A DNA stretch of 64,000 bases, from assembly GCA_029224185.1 (NCBI GenBank), contig CM055192.1, positions 21,726,739 through 21,790,738 of the forward strand, read 5' to 3'. Source of the stretch: Karalla daura. Taxonomy: Eukaryota; Chordata; Actinopteri; Chaetodontiformes; Leiognathidae. Positions 1 to 13,100 of this stretch are shown one piece after another (within the stretch, counting starts at the first letter, position 1; each line of letters opens with the position of its first letter). Position numbers and translations under genes: made by a program. The notes beneath the pieces were generated by a model. The model was not told where the DNA came from, made no database searches, and saw only the letters and a program-made list of their open reading frames with translations.

Positions 1-294
1 GAAAGGAGGATAACAACAGTTGAGTTTTGAATCAAACTTTCCCCAGATTTTATGGAGCAATCAGGAATAACAAGAAAACACAGGTGACTGCTTGTTTCTG
101 TGTAATTGTTTGGAGCCGGTTTGTCAGGATCAGCAGTAGGTGGTGCCACTTCTCCAGTCAGGAAACCTCATGGGCACATCAGAAACTCAACACAACCTCC
201 AAACAGAACTGACGTTTTCCAGAAGTCTGGTCCCTCTCATGAGGGATCTCATGACAGGGCCGAAAAAGAAAATCATGACAGCATGTTAACGTAC

Positions 295-429
295 CATGTA
301 GTGCTGTAGACATCTGCAGGTCCATGAGGCTCTTCTGCTCGGCTGCGCTGATCTGCTGCAGTGCGGGTGAGTTGGCTGATTTATCTGCAGGAGTCGGGCC
401 TGATGAAGTCCTCTCCATCTGCGGCCGCT
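295..429 (-). CDS. kank1: kank1 coding exon 3 (135 nt)
   Basis: The minus-strand acceptor is pyrimidine-rich and ends in gggacag; the donor is ATG|GTACGT. The exon enters and leaves in phase 1. Read that way it is open and gives a Ser/Pro/Gln-rich segment (SSGPTPADKSANSPALQQ, then EQKSLMDLQMSTALH). It fits the upstream large exon exactly: one donor base G plus AG gives Glu. An ATG inside the exon (418) is internal, not a start. Function of this linker is unknown. Assignment rests on phase and splice sites, not on strong homology. Confidence 0.7.
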
Positions 430-3400
430 CTGTCCCAACAGGAAGGTGAAGGAGAGTCAGTGTCTACACGCACAGGAAGAGCAGTACCTGCTCGAGGGTA
501 CGAAGCTCCGGTTAAATGCAGTGTTTGCAGAATCATTTGAATAAGATGAATCCCTGTTTTAACATTTCCCATTTCTACATTTCTTCTCCTGTCGCCAGTT
601 GGAACCGGTTAGAAAAAGGTGATGTCATGTTTGTATGTTTCCAGGCACTAATGAGAGTTTGACGGTCGTAGGTTTGTTTGAAAGCTGCCCGGAAACTCTC
701 AAACAAGTTTGTGTAAACCTTGTAAACCTAACAAACACAATCTGGTGAGAAAAAGTGATGGCGGATCAAACTGTGTGTGTGTTACAATGTTATGAAAAAA
801 ACAAAACAGAAATATGTGATGAATGAATGTTAACGCTTGGAACCATCAAACTGACATTTAGAGATACATAGTTGTATATTACAACGGGGTTAACTTTTGC
901 AAGTCTTGCACCTGCAAACATGCAACACAGTGATTTACACTTTGTTTGTACAACTCCTGCCACTGCTATCATGGTCTTAAGAGGCATATTTTTTCAGATA
1001 TTTCCCGAATACATTATAGTGTTCAGGGCCGTAATTATCCTGGTATTAGTGACTTGAGCAGGTCCTGCGACTGACCAGAAAGCAGCTCACACACTCGGCC
1101 CAGACAATCGCCCCGGATTCATGTGCCAGCCAGCATGAATGCAGGTTATGTAACTCGCAGGGAGCCGTGAATCTGCATGGACAGGGAGGTGTGGGTGGAG
1201 AGCAGGGCGGCCCGCAAAAACAACAAGCGGCCGACTGGAGCGGCGTTACTGGTTCCCGAAGAGAAATGAGCTCATTGTTGGTACACGTCCAAAGCCCCCC
1301 GCCACATTTTTCAGGGTCAGAGATAACTTTGGCCTGTCCGATCCCATCAGGATTCTCTTTACACAGTGTGTGAACCCTCCAACCGGACCCCCACCCTGCA
1401 CTGCAACCCCCCTCCTCACTACACACCAGACCCTCTATAGTGCAGCTCAGCTCAAACTGAGCACAATTTTCAACTTTTTAGCTCTGTACACCACCACAAT
1501 GGCTTTGATATGAAACGACCAACGTGCGATTTAAATGCAAACTTTCAGCCTGAATTTGAGGGTATTTACATCTATATCAGGTTAACAGTGTAGGAATTAC
1601 AACACATTTTATATGTGCCCTCCACCTTTTTATGGGACCAAAGGGAACTGGACAGTTGGCTGCTCAGCTGTTTTACGGACAGGAGCAGATTAAAGATCAA
1701 GAGTTCATTTCAAGTGTGGTATTTGCATTTGGAATCTCATGAGGCTACTAGTCCTAAGGAGTTGTCACTTTCAGTGAAGTAAGCCATCATCAGGGAAACA
1801 AAAAGGTAGTAGACTGTCCCTACTGTTTCAGTTTCAGCAGTTTTCATTGTCTCCAGCTCAAATAATGTGCAATATTTGTTTAATAAGATGACTAAAAAGC
1901 TAAATATTTTTATTTTTATTTGTCCATCTTTCTTCTGAACTTGGAATCTGCTCGACAACCAACATCACTTGTGATGCACCCGTGCAGAGCTGCTCATCTG
2001 AGGTGGGACAATCAGGTGTCAAAAACACAGCAAATCTGTTTTCTAATATAAGAAAAGAATAGTGCCTCTTAGCTTGCTGTAGGCTCTGAAAACATTTAAT
2101 CATAATAAGACACAGTCATGTGCAACTAGTTTCATCTATTATTGTGCAATAAACCATGGAGGAGACGCCCCTGCGGCACGAAACACGCCACTGCCAGCTA
2201 TTTTGTTTACATGTGCGAGTGTAGCAATGCTTTGATCACTTGGGGCTACGCTTTGATTGCCTGCCGTGACTTCCAGCCAATTATCACAACAACTAACGAT
2301 GTGTTGATGTGGCGTCGCCCAGCCACTGCGACGTGACAGACCTCTCACCTCTGCCGAAAGCGACTGCGTCCGCCTGCAGCTTGAGGATGTCCTCGGCGCT
2401 GCCGTACTTCACCACGGAGTTGATGGAGGACAGCGTGCTGACCAGCTGGCTGTTGATGGTGCTGAACTGGGACTGGGGCTGGCCGAACGCCTCCGCCAGC
2501 TCGCTGTAGTTCTCGGCCAGAAGCATCTGCTGCTCCTGCAGCAGCTTCTGCACGCGTTCGATGTAGTGGTCCAGGCCGGCGCTGCCCTGCAGCTGAGGCG
2601 GCTGGGGGAGGGGCGTGGCCGCGGCCTCGGCATCTTTGCGAGCGCCGCTACTCGTGTCCGACTCAGGCGGCTGGGAGGGCCCGCACGCTATGTTCCTGGT
2701 CTTTAAACCCACCAGGACGTTCTCGTGGACGCTGGCCGCCCCCACGCCACACTCTTTGGTTTTCGTGGAATTCGACTTCCCGAGGAGCGACTCCGCGTCC
2801 GTGCTCGTCCCGACGGCGACCGATCGCGTCTTGGCGGTGGAGTGAATGTCCTTGACGAGTCCCTCGCCCGCGGCCACTGTGCGCGTCTCCGTCCCGGCCG
2901 TGTTGGTCTGTTTGTCGCAGGTGACCAACGCCGTCTCGGTGGAGGAGTCGGTCAGCTCAGCCGTTTTTGTGTTGGTGGCTTTGCTGGCCTGCTCCACCTC
3001 CGTGTTGGTCTGCCGGGTTGTGGAGTCGGGAGCGGCCATGACGCCCGTGTCCACCGTGCCAACGTGTTCGGGATCCGTCCCCTGAGACACCACTGTCCTG
3101 ATGGGACCCACCACCACGTCCACCGTACAGTCCCCGCAGCCAATAGTTCTCCACTCCTTGCTCGGTTCTGCTGAAGGTTTGCAGAGCGCCAGGCCGTCCA
3201 CCGACTCCTCCGTGTTGACTCCAACCTCGCAGACATCCAGCTCGGTTCCTTCCTGCTGGTGGCGCGTCTCCACCCGTCTCCCCACGCACTGGTCCTTCAC
3301 CTCCACGCGCTCCTGCACCACCCACCGGTCCATGGGGACGTCTGGGCCGGAGGCGACGCTCTGCACGCTGGGCGAACAGGACACTCCTACAGTGTGGCTT

Positions 3401-6400
3401 TCTACGGTTTTATCTGCAAAGCGGCTCAGATCCAGGGGGTCGCCCACACCCTGGCTGCGTGTCTGGACTTTGGCCTCAACACAGGCGCTGTACATCTCTG
3501 GCCTCACCATCAGACCTTTGTCTGCTTTTTTCTTGCTCGACCCTCCGGCAGCCTGGAGCTCCAGTTTGAGCTTCCCCATCTCCATTTCGTGCGTGGTCTC
3601 TTTCAGCTGCACTTCCAGGCGGTAGATCTTCTCCTTGAGCGCGTCGATGGTCTGCTGCTGCAGCTCGATCTCCTTCTCCACCTCGCTGCTCGTGCCCAGC
3701 ATGGCCTCCGTAACGCCGACCGCCGCGCTGCGTGTTTCCCGCCGCTCCGTCGACACCCCAGCGTCCCGCAGACAGCGTTCTTTAGTCACCTTCGTCTCAG
3801 GAACCGGAAGGTTGTTCATGTTCTCATCTGTGACTATGCCGATGGACTTGTGCTGGGCTTGGTTCTGTGAGATGTTCCGGGATTGATTATCAGTGATGTT
3901 GACGTCCTGAGATGTCTTCTCCAGAGCCTGGACCTCAGCGGCCAGACGTCTGAACTCCTCCAGTCGCTGAGCGTTCTGTTCTTGTGCCTCGGGCTCCATG
4001 ATGTGCAGCTCGGTCTCCTTCTGCACGGGGCCCGGGTTCTCCATCTGGTCTGCGCTGCCTACGCTGTAAGAGCGCTTCCTGAAGCCACCGAAGCCTTGGT
4101 TTTTGGACTGAGCAGCCAGTTGTCTTTTCTCCTCCTGGAGAACTGCGATCTTAACCTGCAAGATAGGAATGGTTTTCACTTGCTCCTCCAGCTCCTTCAG
4201 CTTCTTGAGGGCCACCACCATCTGCTCCCGGATCTGCTGGAGATGCAGCGGGCTGACGTTCGTCACCGGCGTGGCCATGCCGGAGCTCATGGGGCTGTGG
4301 CGGATGGAGCCGCCCATGGATGGCGGGTAGTAGGGGTTGTACTCTCCATTGGGGAGGTGGCCGTTGAGCATCAGGGGCTGATGGGTGCTGGGGGAGATCT
4401 GGCTTGGCGCCATGGAGCCCGAGTAGGACGACAGCGAGCTGCTGGAGCCCATGCCGCCAAAGCTGGCCAGGCGGCGCCGGGGCACGGGCTGCTCGCCGTG
4501 CGGCTGCAGGAGCAAACGCTCCTGTTCCAGCCGCAGCCGCGTCTCCATCAGGGTGCGCTCCACCTGCGGGTTGTGGCGGGGGGCGAATCTGGGCGAAGGC
4601 GGCGGCAGGAGCTGCTTCTGCTCCGAGATGCTCACGTAGGGCTGGCTGGCGGCGGTGTCAGAGTTGGCCCGGGAGAGCGTGGGGGTCAGCGGTGCCGCCA
4701 CCTGAGGCCTGGAGGTGAAGAAGACCGGGGACTGCTTGTCGTCGCTGTTGGAGGAGGACAGGGAGTCGGTGGAGGTCCATTCAGCCTGGGTGCTGCCCCC
4801 GCCAGTGCTGCCCCGGGCCACTGACAAGGGTTTGACCACTTTGGGCTTCCTCTGTATACTCAGCTTCTTAATGGTGTTGCCCCTCTCGATATCGTCCACA
4901 TATTTGAGGAAGTCCAGGTCTAGCTGATAACCGTAGGGAGTTTCAACATAGTAGGGGGCCACAGAGTCCTTTTCGTCCTCTGCACTGGAGCATCTTTGTC
5001 CTTTTTCTGAAACAGAGACAACAAAAAGACAATTTTACTGAGGAGTTCTGGTTTAAGTTATTTTCTAAAGCCCCAAATTGTTGAGAATCGTTCAAAGAGG
5101 ATGTAATAGTTTGCCAGAAGTGACTCTTTCGAGACAACAGCTCAACTGTCAGGCAAAGCGTTTCCTCAGCCGCTGGCAGTCGCTGCAATTTGACAGTACA
5201 AGTACAAACACGTCTCAGGTTTCCCACCTCTCTGCTGCGAGAGCGTGAGTGATAATCACTTATGCAAGGGGTGGTGGAAGTCAGCCTGAAAATATGCGAG
5301 ATGCAGCTATGCGAAGTCAACACAAGCCATAAGAGAAAGACTGAGCTGAAATTAAAACCAAGTGTTGGTTATATCCTTGTATAATTGAGCCTGGTGAGGT
5401 TTGCGGACACCAGAAAATGTCGACGTGCAAAGCTTGTGACACTTTGTAAACAGGCTGCTGTTTACAAAGCTGGGATAAGAGAAGCAGGTCAGACAGAGAC
5501 GGGCAGAAAAAACACACACAATGTCAATATTTTCTAGTCCAAAATCCATGTGTCATGTCAACATGTGAGCTGTTTGAGATGCAAACAAACAGTTGGTAGA
5601 TAGAAAGTGGAAAAAAGGAAAAGAAACAAGCTACAGTAGATTTTATTCCATATACACTTTGTAAGGATCCATCCAAGCTGCTAAATCAAGATTTCAAACT
5701 CCACACATCCAGCTGAAAAAAAAATTAAAAAGAGTCTACAGAGCCAGTCAGCTTTCCGGGCCATTAGGAGACTCCACTACAGTGACTGTGTGTTGGCTAA
5801 ATACAGCGTCTTGTTCTTGGTATGCCTGGAACTCTCACCGACTAAAGCAAACACAGGCTGGAAATAAACAGCTCTGCTCTTCCTTTCCAGTACACCCAGC
5901 TCCTCTCCAGCAACTTGTCCAGTTCAGTCCCTTCCATTCAGCTAAAACACAGAAAGGGAATTACGAGCCCCAAGCCCCGCTGTTAAAGCCCTCACCGCCT
6001 CCTTGTTCGGGCTTTTGCTCACCTCACACCGGCAGAGTCACAGTCTCCATTTTCACCATGCAGTGCTGCTGCTCTCCTTGGCTGTGCCCGGCTGCTGAGC
6101 GGGACAGGATGTAACCGCTCTGAGGTCAGGCAGTTTGAGCTGCAGACCTGCTGTTTCTCCTCACTCTGTGCACTCTTTCTCAATCCTCTGACCGTAAGGG
6201 TGGGGGGGAGGTGGGTGGGTGAGTAAGGGAAAAAAAAAAAAAAGTTCCACTATTGGTGTAAACTAAGCGCAGCTCTGCTCTGGCGCACTATTGGACAGCT
6301 GCCTCGTCCAATCCTGTGCAGCTCTGAAGCCGGTGCTTCCCAAACCAGAATAAGAGTGGCGTTATTCAGAGGAGGGGAGGTGGACTCACAACAATAACAG

Positions 6401-7013
6401 CCTGTTGGTGGGACAAACAGCTACTCACTGCAGTGAACACCTTCAATTACGACTTGCACAACCTCGTGTCTATTTTTCGATCAAAGGAAGCTTCTGATAT
6501 AATCTCAAACAAGGCTGCGAATATCATACCATTCCTCATCTTATCAATAATGTCACTGATTCATGTTTACTCTATTATAAAACTAAGAAGACATTCTGCT
6601 CATATTTTCAACTTGGGATGTTTCAAATGGATTCTGTGTTCAGAATGATTTAATTCACTGCAATATTAATAAGGAAAGGAAAAAAGCAAGTTGAGGAGCC
6701 AGCAAAACTTTTAACTATTAAGCCAACACAATTAATTAAGTGTCCATTTTTTACACCTAGATTCTATGCCATTTTCCTTAATACTTTGGAAATGTCAACC
6801 ACTCCTCTAAAAGCTCCTGTGGACAAAGCACTCGTTGAGTTTTCTGCTGTACTTAACAAAAATAAGCTCATCCTGGGGTTTTTTTTGAGGGGGTGGGGGG
6901 TTTGACCGGTATAAATAATCTGTGCGAGGCAGCACAGTCACGGTCTTGTGCCGTCTGGTTTTGACGGCTCTCCCTGGCACGAGTTACTGAGCAATGACCA
7001 GCCTCGTCTCTCC

Positions 7014-7100
<87 letters not shown>

Positions 7101-10100
7101 GGGGGTGACAGGCAGCCCTGTGGTACTGTGTGTGCAGAGACCCCAAACAGCTGAGCGATGACCTCATCAACACGAGACAACTGAAAGGGTGACCTTCCAG
7201 TGACAGGGAGCCAGCAGTGACACAGAGAGCCCGGGAGTCTGCTCCACTTATCCACAGCTGCTACATTGTCAATTTGACAGGGATTACACAGCGCTTAGAC
7301 AGCCAGCAGTGTGAGGCAGCACACTGAAGAACATCTCGTCATCTGTCACTGCAATATTCAGTTGCGCTACAATGATCGTGATCGTGATTAAAGCTTTTTT
7401 TTTTTAGGTGAAGCCATGCCCCTGGTCGGGAGCATTTCCCAGCAAACATGCTCCATTAAAGATGACTAAACCCTGCTGCTATTCCAGGATCTTTGAAAGG
7501 AGGGATAGAATGAAAAAACACTTTTACCTCAGCTTTCTTGACAGCTTGTCTCCAGCCAAAGACGTTTGGCAAGTCCAAAATCATCATCAAGTCCTCAAAG
7601 ATTTTGGATATCGAAATGGGAACTAAAGAATTCAGCCCCACCTCCAAATCAAGTGGCATATGGCACTCGTACCTGTTATATTGGTGGAGTTTGCGGTGAA
7701 ATGTCAGTGTCTTTGCTCCTGATTCCTCCTCAGTAATCCTCCTCTGATTCTGACTCAAACATAAGGATGGAGGAGTACCACACTGCACACAGTAGCTGCA
7801 TGAGTTACCACTTATAACGCTCATAAAAAGGTGTTAAACTCTGTCGTTTAGTAAAGAACTCATACTCATTCCTGTAAGTGAAGACTGAAGATAGCCAATC
7901 ATTGCTGCGTGAGGTTGCCAGATAAGCATGAAGGGGCAGCAGACCTTTGCAGAAATGGACCATAATATTTCCACATCTATAAATAGGATTGTAACCGGAC
8001 TTGTAAAAATAGCGTCTGGGACATTTTTTTGGTGAAATCAATGTCCCATAGCCTCCATAGAAGGATAAATACTTCATAGAAGTATAAATATGTACTATTC
8101 ACTGCTGCTATTCCAGGATGTTTAAAAGGAACCTCCGCCTATGTCAAACATCCCTGCTGACTCATGGTAAGAGGCTCATCACTTGGTTTATTTGTAACTT
8201 AAAAAGGTGCTTCATAAGTCTTTATCTCAGCTACAGACGCTGAGGTTATTGCTTCAAAGAAGCTTAAAAAAGCTTTTCCTGCAGAACTGAGAGAGACAAG
8301 TTTGGCCCAGCCGAGCTCGGGGTGTAAAATACACAATATGCTATAATAATAGCCCGACCTGACAGATGTAGGCCACCAAAAACAAAAATAAACTCTGGAC
8401 CCGATTATAAGAGCTCGTATTTGTCATCGTGACCACTCCAAATGGGCTATCGAGTAACACAAGACGACCAATACAACAGGTGGGAACGTCTCGTCAAGTC
8501 CCAACAAAAAGGGCAGTTTGGATCAGGGGTAAACCACTGGAAATGTTATTGGAACCATTTAGCGGATGAAATCGATGTAAATAAATAATGGACGCGGCTT
8601 TTAAAATTTGACCAAACTGAAAGATTGTAGGTGAAAATATGACGGAAAACATTGTAAATCAATGCAAACAGTGCATTTCTTTTCCTTCTTTGGGCAGCAT
8701 GAGCTGAGGAAACTACTTTTAAATGACCCAACTGAACATTACGCAAGTCGACAACTTAGAAATAGCACCCGGGGCTTGGTAAGCAGCCTCTCCAGCGGCG
8801 CTCCACTTCTCTTTTCCTCTCTCTCTCTCTCCCTCTCTCTCTCCCTCAAGTTATTAAAATATTTCTGCCTAATTATGTGGCGCTCGCTGCGGATTGGACG
8901 GCGTGCTCCGTACCAGGTCTGAGGCGATCGCCACGGAAACGCGGCCGTTAAAAACGCCTCTCTGGTGCGTTTCCAGGAGCTGCGTGTCTTTCACACATGA
9001 TCTCCCAGCCAGGAGCTCTAACAGGAACCATGTGCCGGCCTGAAACACACACAGTTGTTCTTTAAATTAAAAAGCGGACTACATCGATACGCAGGCGAAG
9101 CCGCAGCCACTTCGCTCTGCGGCCGCTTTTCCTCCGGCTCGCGCTGATGTAACACAAGTGGGTCACGCATAGTTTGGCCGTTTCCACTCCTTCTGCCACC
9201 ATTGTTAATTCATCCCCAGTCTGTATGGCAGCTGAGATCTTTTCAGGCCCATGAACTCTCCCCCCTCCGTGTTTGCTCTTTAAATATTGTGCTGAGGAAC
9301 AACCCGGGGCCTTGATGTTAATCTGTGAGGAAAAATATACAAGCAGGGCAAGGCTTATTTTACTCCGGCTCTGTAAAAGTTTAAATTTAGAGCTGACAAA
9401 AGCCTTTTAACATTCACAGGGCATTTCGGAGACAGAATAAATTAGGCTACGGGTCTAAATCTGTCTGCCAGTTGTTTGTTATCCAACCAGTGTGAATTTA
9501 TCTCCTGGACTGGAATCACAGATTTACAGTGTCAGTCCTGGGCGGCTCAGATATACCACATCCATCAACGACCAGAAGGCCTCTAGACCCTATTATTTAG
9601 AGTAAAAATAAGATACTACAAATGTATTTATCATTATCTCTGTCTGCATGAGATAAGAACTGAGGATAGTTGGGTTTTGGCCATTTTGATGAATGGAACA
9701 AAGAATCAATCCTTCAGCTAAGATCAACAAACAAAAGCAGTTTTCACACGAAATGGATCATTTTAGTTGGACATTCAGAGATAGCAACGTGTTCTTCCCC
9801 TGTCTGTGTAGATTTTCTTCAGGTATGTTTTTTTTCCTCCCACACTCCAAGAACATGCACGTTTAGGCCGATCGGAGGCTATAAATTGTCCCTCCAAGAG
9901 TTGTACCTGTCATGGGTTTCATCACTGAAAGATGGGTGACTCAGTAATAAAAACAGTCTTTAGCTGCAGGCTGTTTTGTTTTACACCCTCTTTCAGTAGC
10001 AACTTTCCAGATGCGCAGAAGTAAACACACCATATTTATTCATTCTCAGCTGCATCTCGGTCCTCTTCCAGACGGGACGCAGAGTGGATTACTGACCACC

Positions 10101-13100
10101 AACATGATGCAAACCAATGAAGATCTTCTGGAATAACAGACTCCTCTCTGACTGTAACATATTTCTTTTCCACGCCTGATGTGAATCATATGTTACGACC
10201 GTCGCAACTTAACACCAACAGGTGGTTTCATTTCTGCACGGTGGACGCTGGCCTCCAACAGTGGAGGAGCTGACACCTTTGCTCTGTTTATTTAGAAGTG
10301 AAACATCTCATGAAACGTTTTCTGTGCCATTGTCAGAGAAAGGTCCGAGGCCTGAGACGGAAACGTTGCAGACTCGAACACACAGCTGCAGAGTGCAATA
10401 ATACAATGTGTTGCTCAGAGAGCCAGGCATGATGCAAGGGCCTGGGTGGAGGGGACTCTTGTGGCCTGACACACACACAAACACACACACACACACAGGC
10501 AGAGCCTGGTATTTCCTGGCTCTGCCTGTGAGCTCCATACGCTTAATTACTCATAAGAGAAGTAGAGCCAACATTTGATCAACACCTCCTACTGCAGCAG
10601 CTCCACACCAGACACAGCGAGACATCCGTTCACATCAAAACAGAAAAAAAAAGGAAAACAAATAACGAGAAAACAATAAGTGCTTTAAAGCTGCGCATTC
10701 CTGCCCTTTCCAGACTGAAGCCAGGCAGCGCAGGCGGACCAGAGCTACTGACGGAGATCCATTAACTTCTTCTAGAAACTCACAGCGCCGTGCCAAACGC
10801 GCCTGCCAAATTCAACAACTCCACTGTGTGTACATGGTGATGCAGAGCGGAGGAAATGCTCGGATTTCCTCAGCAAAAAGCTAAAAAAAAAAAAGAAAAA
10901 CTCTGCCCGTCTCTTGTTTTTTCTCATAGATGGTCAAACATAACAGTCAGACATGTCGAGGAGGCTGCGTGCGCATGAGAAGCGAAGCCATCATTAAAAC
11001 AAACCCGCAAGACATTTTCATCATATCTGGCAATTCAAGATGTTTTACGAGATGGTTAAAACGCTGCCAAGGCTGATGGGAATGTCTTTGGTTGTGCCGG
11101 CTTTTGGGAATTGGACGGAGAGACTAAAAATAGTCGATTTGCCAGAAGAGAAGGGTGAGTCTTTCCTCCAAATTTGATTCTATACAGATTAAAACAAGCA
11201 AGAAAGCATTTAATGAACTACTAGTAGCGAATGTTTATGAATTCATCTAATAAAACTCTCACAAACTGTCAACAGGAGATATCTTTTAGTTTATACCCAA
11301 ATTTCTTTGATATTTATCTTTTTAGCCCCCAGAAGTCTGATTCAAAAGATTCAGGCTGTCTATGGCTGTAACTTCTCTATGAAATAATGTGTTTAGAAGT
11401 CACTAATTAACAGACTTCAAATGCGCAAACCTTCAAAACCATCTGCATTTGCTGCCATGTTTAGGAGAGGAACAATTTTCTAGGACAACACTTTACCTTT
11501 TTCTCAAATGACTCGTAACCCCTAACCCTAGCCCTGTTCCAGGATGTACAGGAATCCTGTCGATAACATTTTATGTGCTACAAAGCTTCACATAGTAGCA
11601 CAGTAATATCAATTTGCCTCTACTATCTCTTGCACTGTGACTACTGTATTACACTTGTATTCATTACGGATTCTCAAATAATCCTCTGTTCAGCCCTGCT
11701 GGCTGCAAAGGCACCTTTAATGTACTGACAAAGGACGGATTAATGCACACTGAGATACAGTCGCACTTAAACAAACCGCCTCCACATCTATTCAGCCCAC
11801 ACTGTTTGTGCAAAGACACCGGGCGTCTTGAGCCAACAGGGCCAGTAAATAAAGCAAACAATTGTCCCCGTTTTGCTCCACAAAGACGCAGCGCCCTGCC
11901 CCTTTGGCACGACTTGTTAAAAAGCTCACAGCACTTACATAAACACACACTGGCTCAATGGGGAAGTGACGGACGGGGCACAGTGAGAAAACAGCAGCAC
12001 AGTGAGTGGCAGCTGGGTTCGGACTGGTGTCCCCAGCTTTCTGCATTTTCAGTCCATGGACAAACTGGTGGCCAAAGCCTCCACAGTCTGCTCACAGCTA
12101 CCAGGAGCTTTACTTGACCCAGATGAGAGGGAGATGGTTCTGGTGCCTCCACTGGCTGATTTCTGAAGCTTAATCATGTGCCTCAAACACATTTCAAATC
12201 CTCATTCTTAAAATATTTGTTTTAGTGCCCATTCATAATAATGTAATCTGAAGCCACTTAAAACTGGTCTGTGCCAAACTCTTTGTACACATAGATATAT
12301 AAAGAAAAGAGTGCATAATAATCCCACACAGTATGGGCAATCTGTTGGTGACTGTGGGGATTGCAGGGTTGCACGTGGCTCTGCAGGACGCTACTCCCTG
12401 GATACTACACTTCCCATGGTGCACCTCTACCTGCCTGGCTCCACCTGTGCAGTAAATACCTGCATCTTTCAGTTTCCACAACACAAGCTTGAGTACACAC
12501 TTCTAATAAAAAGGCTAAACAAAAGGTCTGCAGACCTCAACACCTCGAGGTGTCAAAGTAAACGCAACCCTGCTGCCGTCCTCCGGTCTGTGCTGTGTTT
12601 AACAGCCGAGAAAAACCTAATTATTTTAAATGTTGCTTTGCAAGACCAGGAAACGGCAAACTAAAGAAAACAAATCAACCAAGACACCCCAGCTGGGCCA
12701 TTTTTGGTCCTCATGACATCTATTCAACTGTCCGATCACAGACTTGCAAACAAATGTTGCCTTTCTCGAGCTCCGGCCGCTGTGCTGAAGCGCCAAAGCT
12801 TAGGTTTCGCTGTCTTCTTGAAATTCTTTGAGTGCAGCAGGTGACCACATTGGCATGTTAACTGCCAACTCTGCACAGAGGCTATTTTTACAGTTTTACC
12901 AAGAGGAGAAGGAGGAGGAGGAGGAGGAGGAGGTGAGCAGTGTTGTTGGAGCATTCCTCAGCACTTTTCACATTCTGTTAAAAAAAAAGACAATAAAAGC
13001 TCTCTGTTGGCTTTGCAGCCTTTGAAGTGAATCTGATAAACCCACAAACTGCAGAGATTTAGGTTGATATAAGGTTTGCATTGGCGCTGAGGACGGCGTG

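Noticed and set aside
1046..1426. Minus-strand frame with LWTCTNNEL, slightly like a KANK1 segment
   Set aside because: No matching splice sites in phase were found, and the 429-295 exon joins the large exon directly in phase.
3883..4824. 313-codon plus-strand frame, antisense to kank1
   Set aside because: It lies opposite the well-supported KN exon; GC-rich third positions keep the antisense open. It has no family features and reads as Leu/Arg/Gly-rich shadow.
2293..4962. kank1 as an intronless 889-codon gene starting at 4962
   Set aside because: The codon at 4962 is GTG, and the frame continues upstream to a proper acceptor at 5006. At the other end a consensus donor stands at 2349, and the 18 codons beyond it are intron.
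11519..11533. CCCTAACCCTA telomere-like words
   Set aside because: Only about two units; chance occurrence rather than an interstitial telomere.
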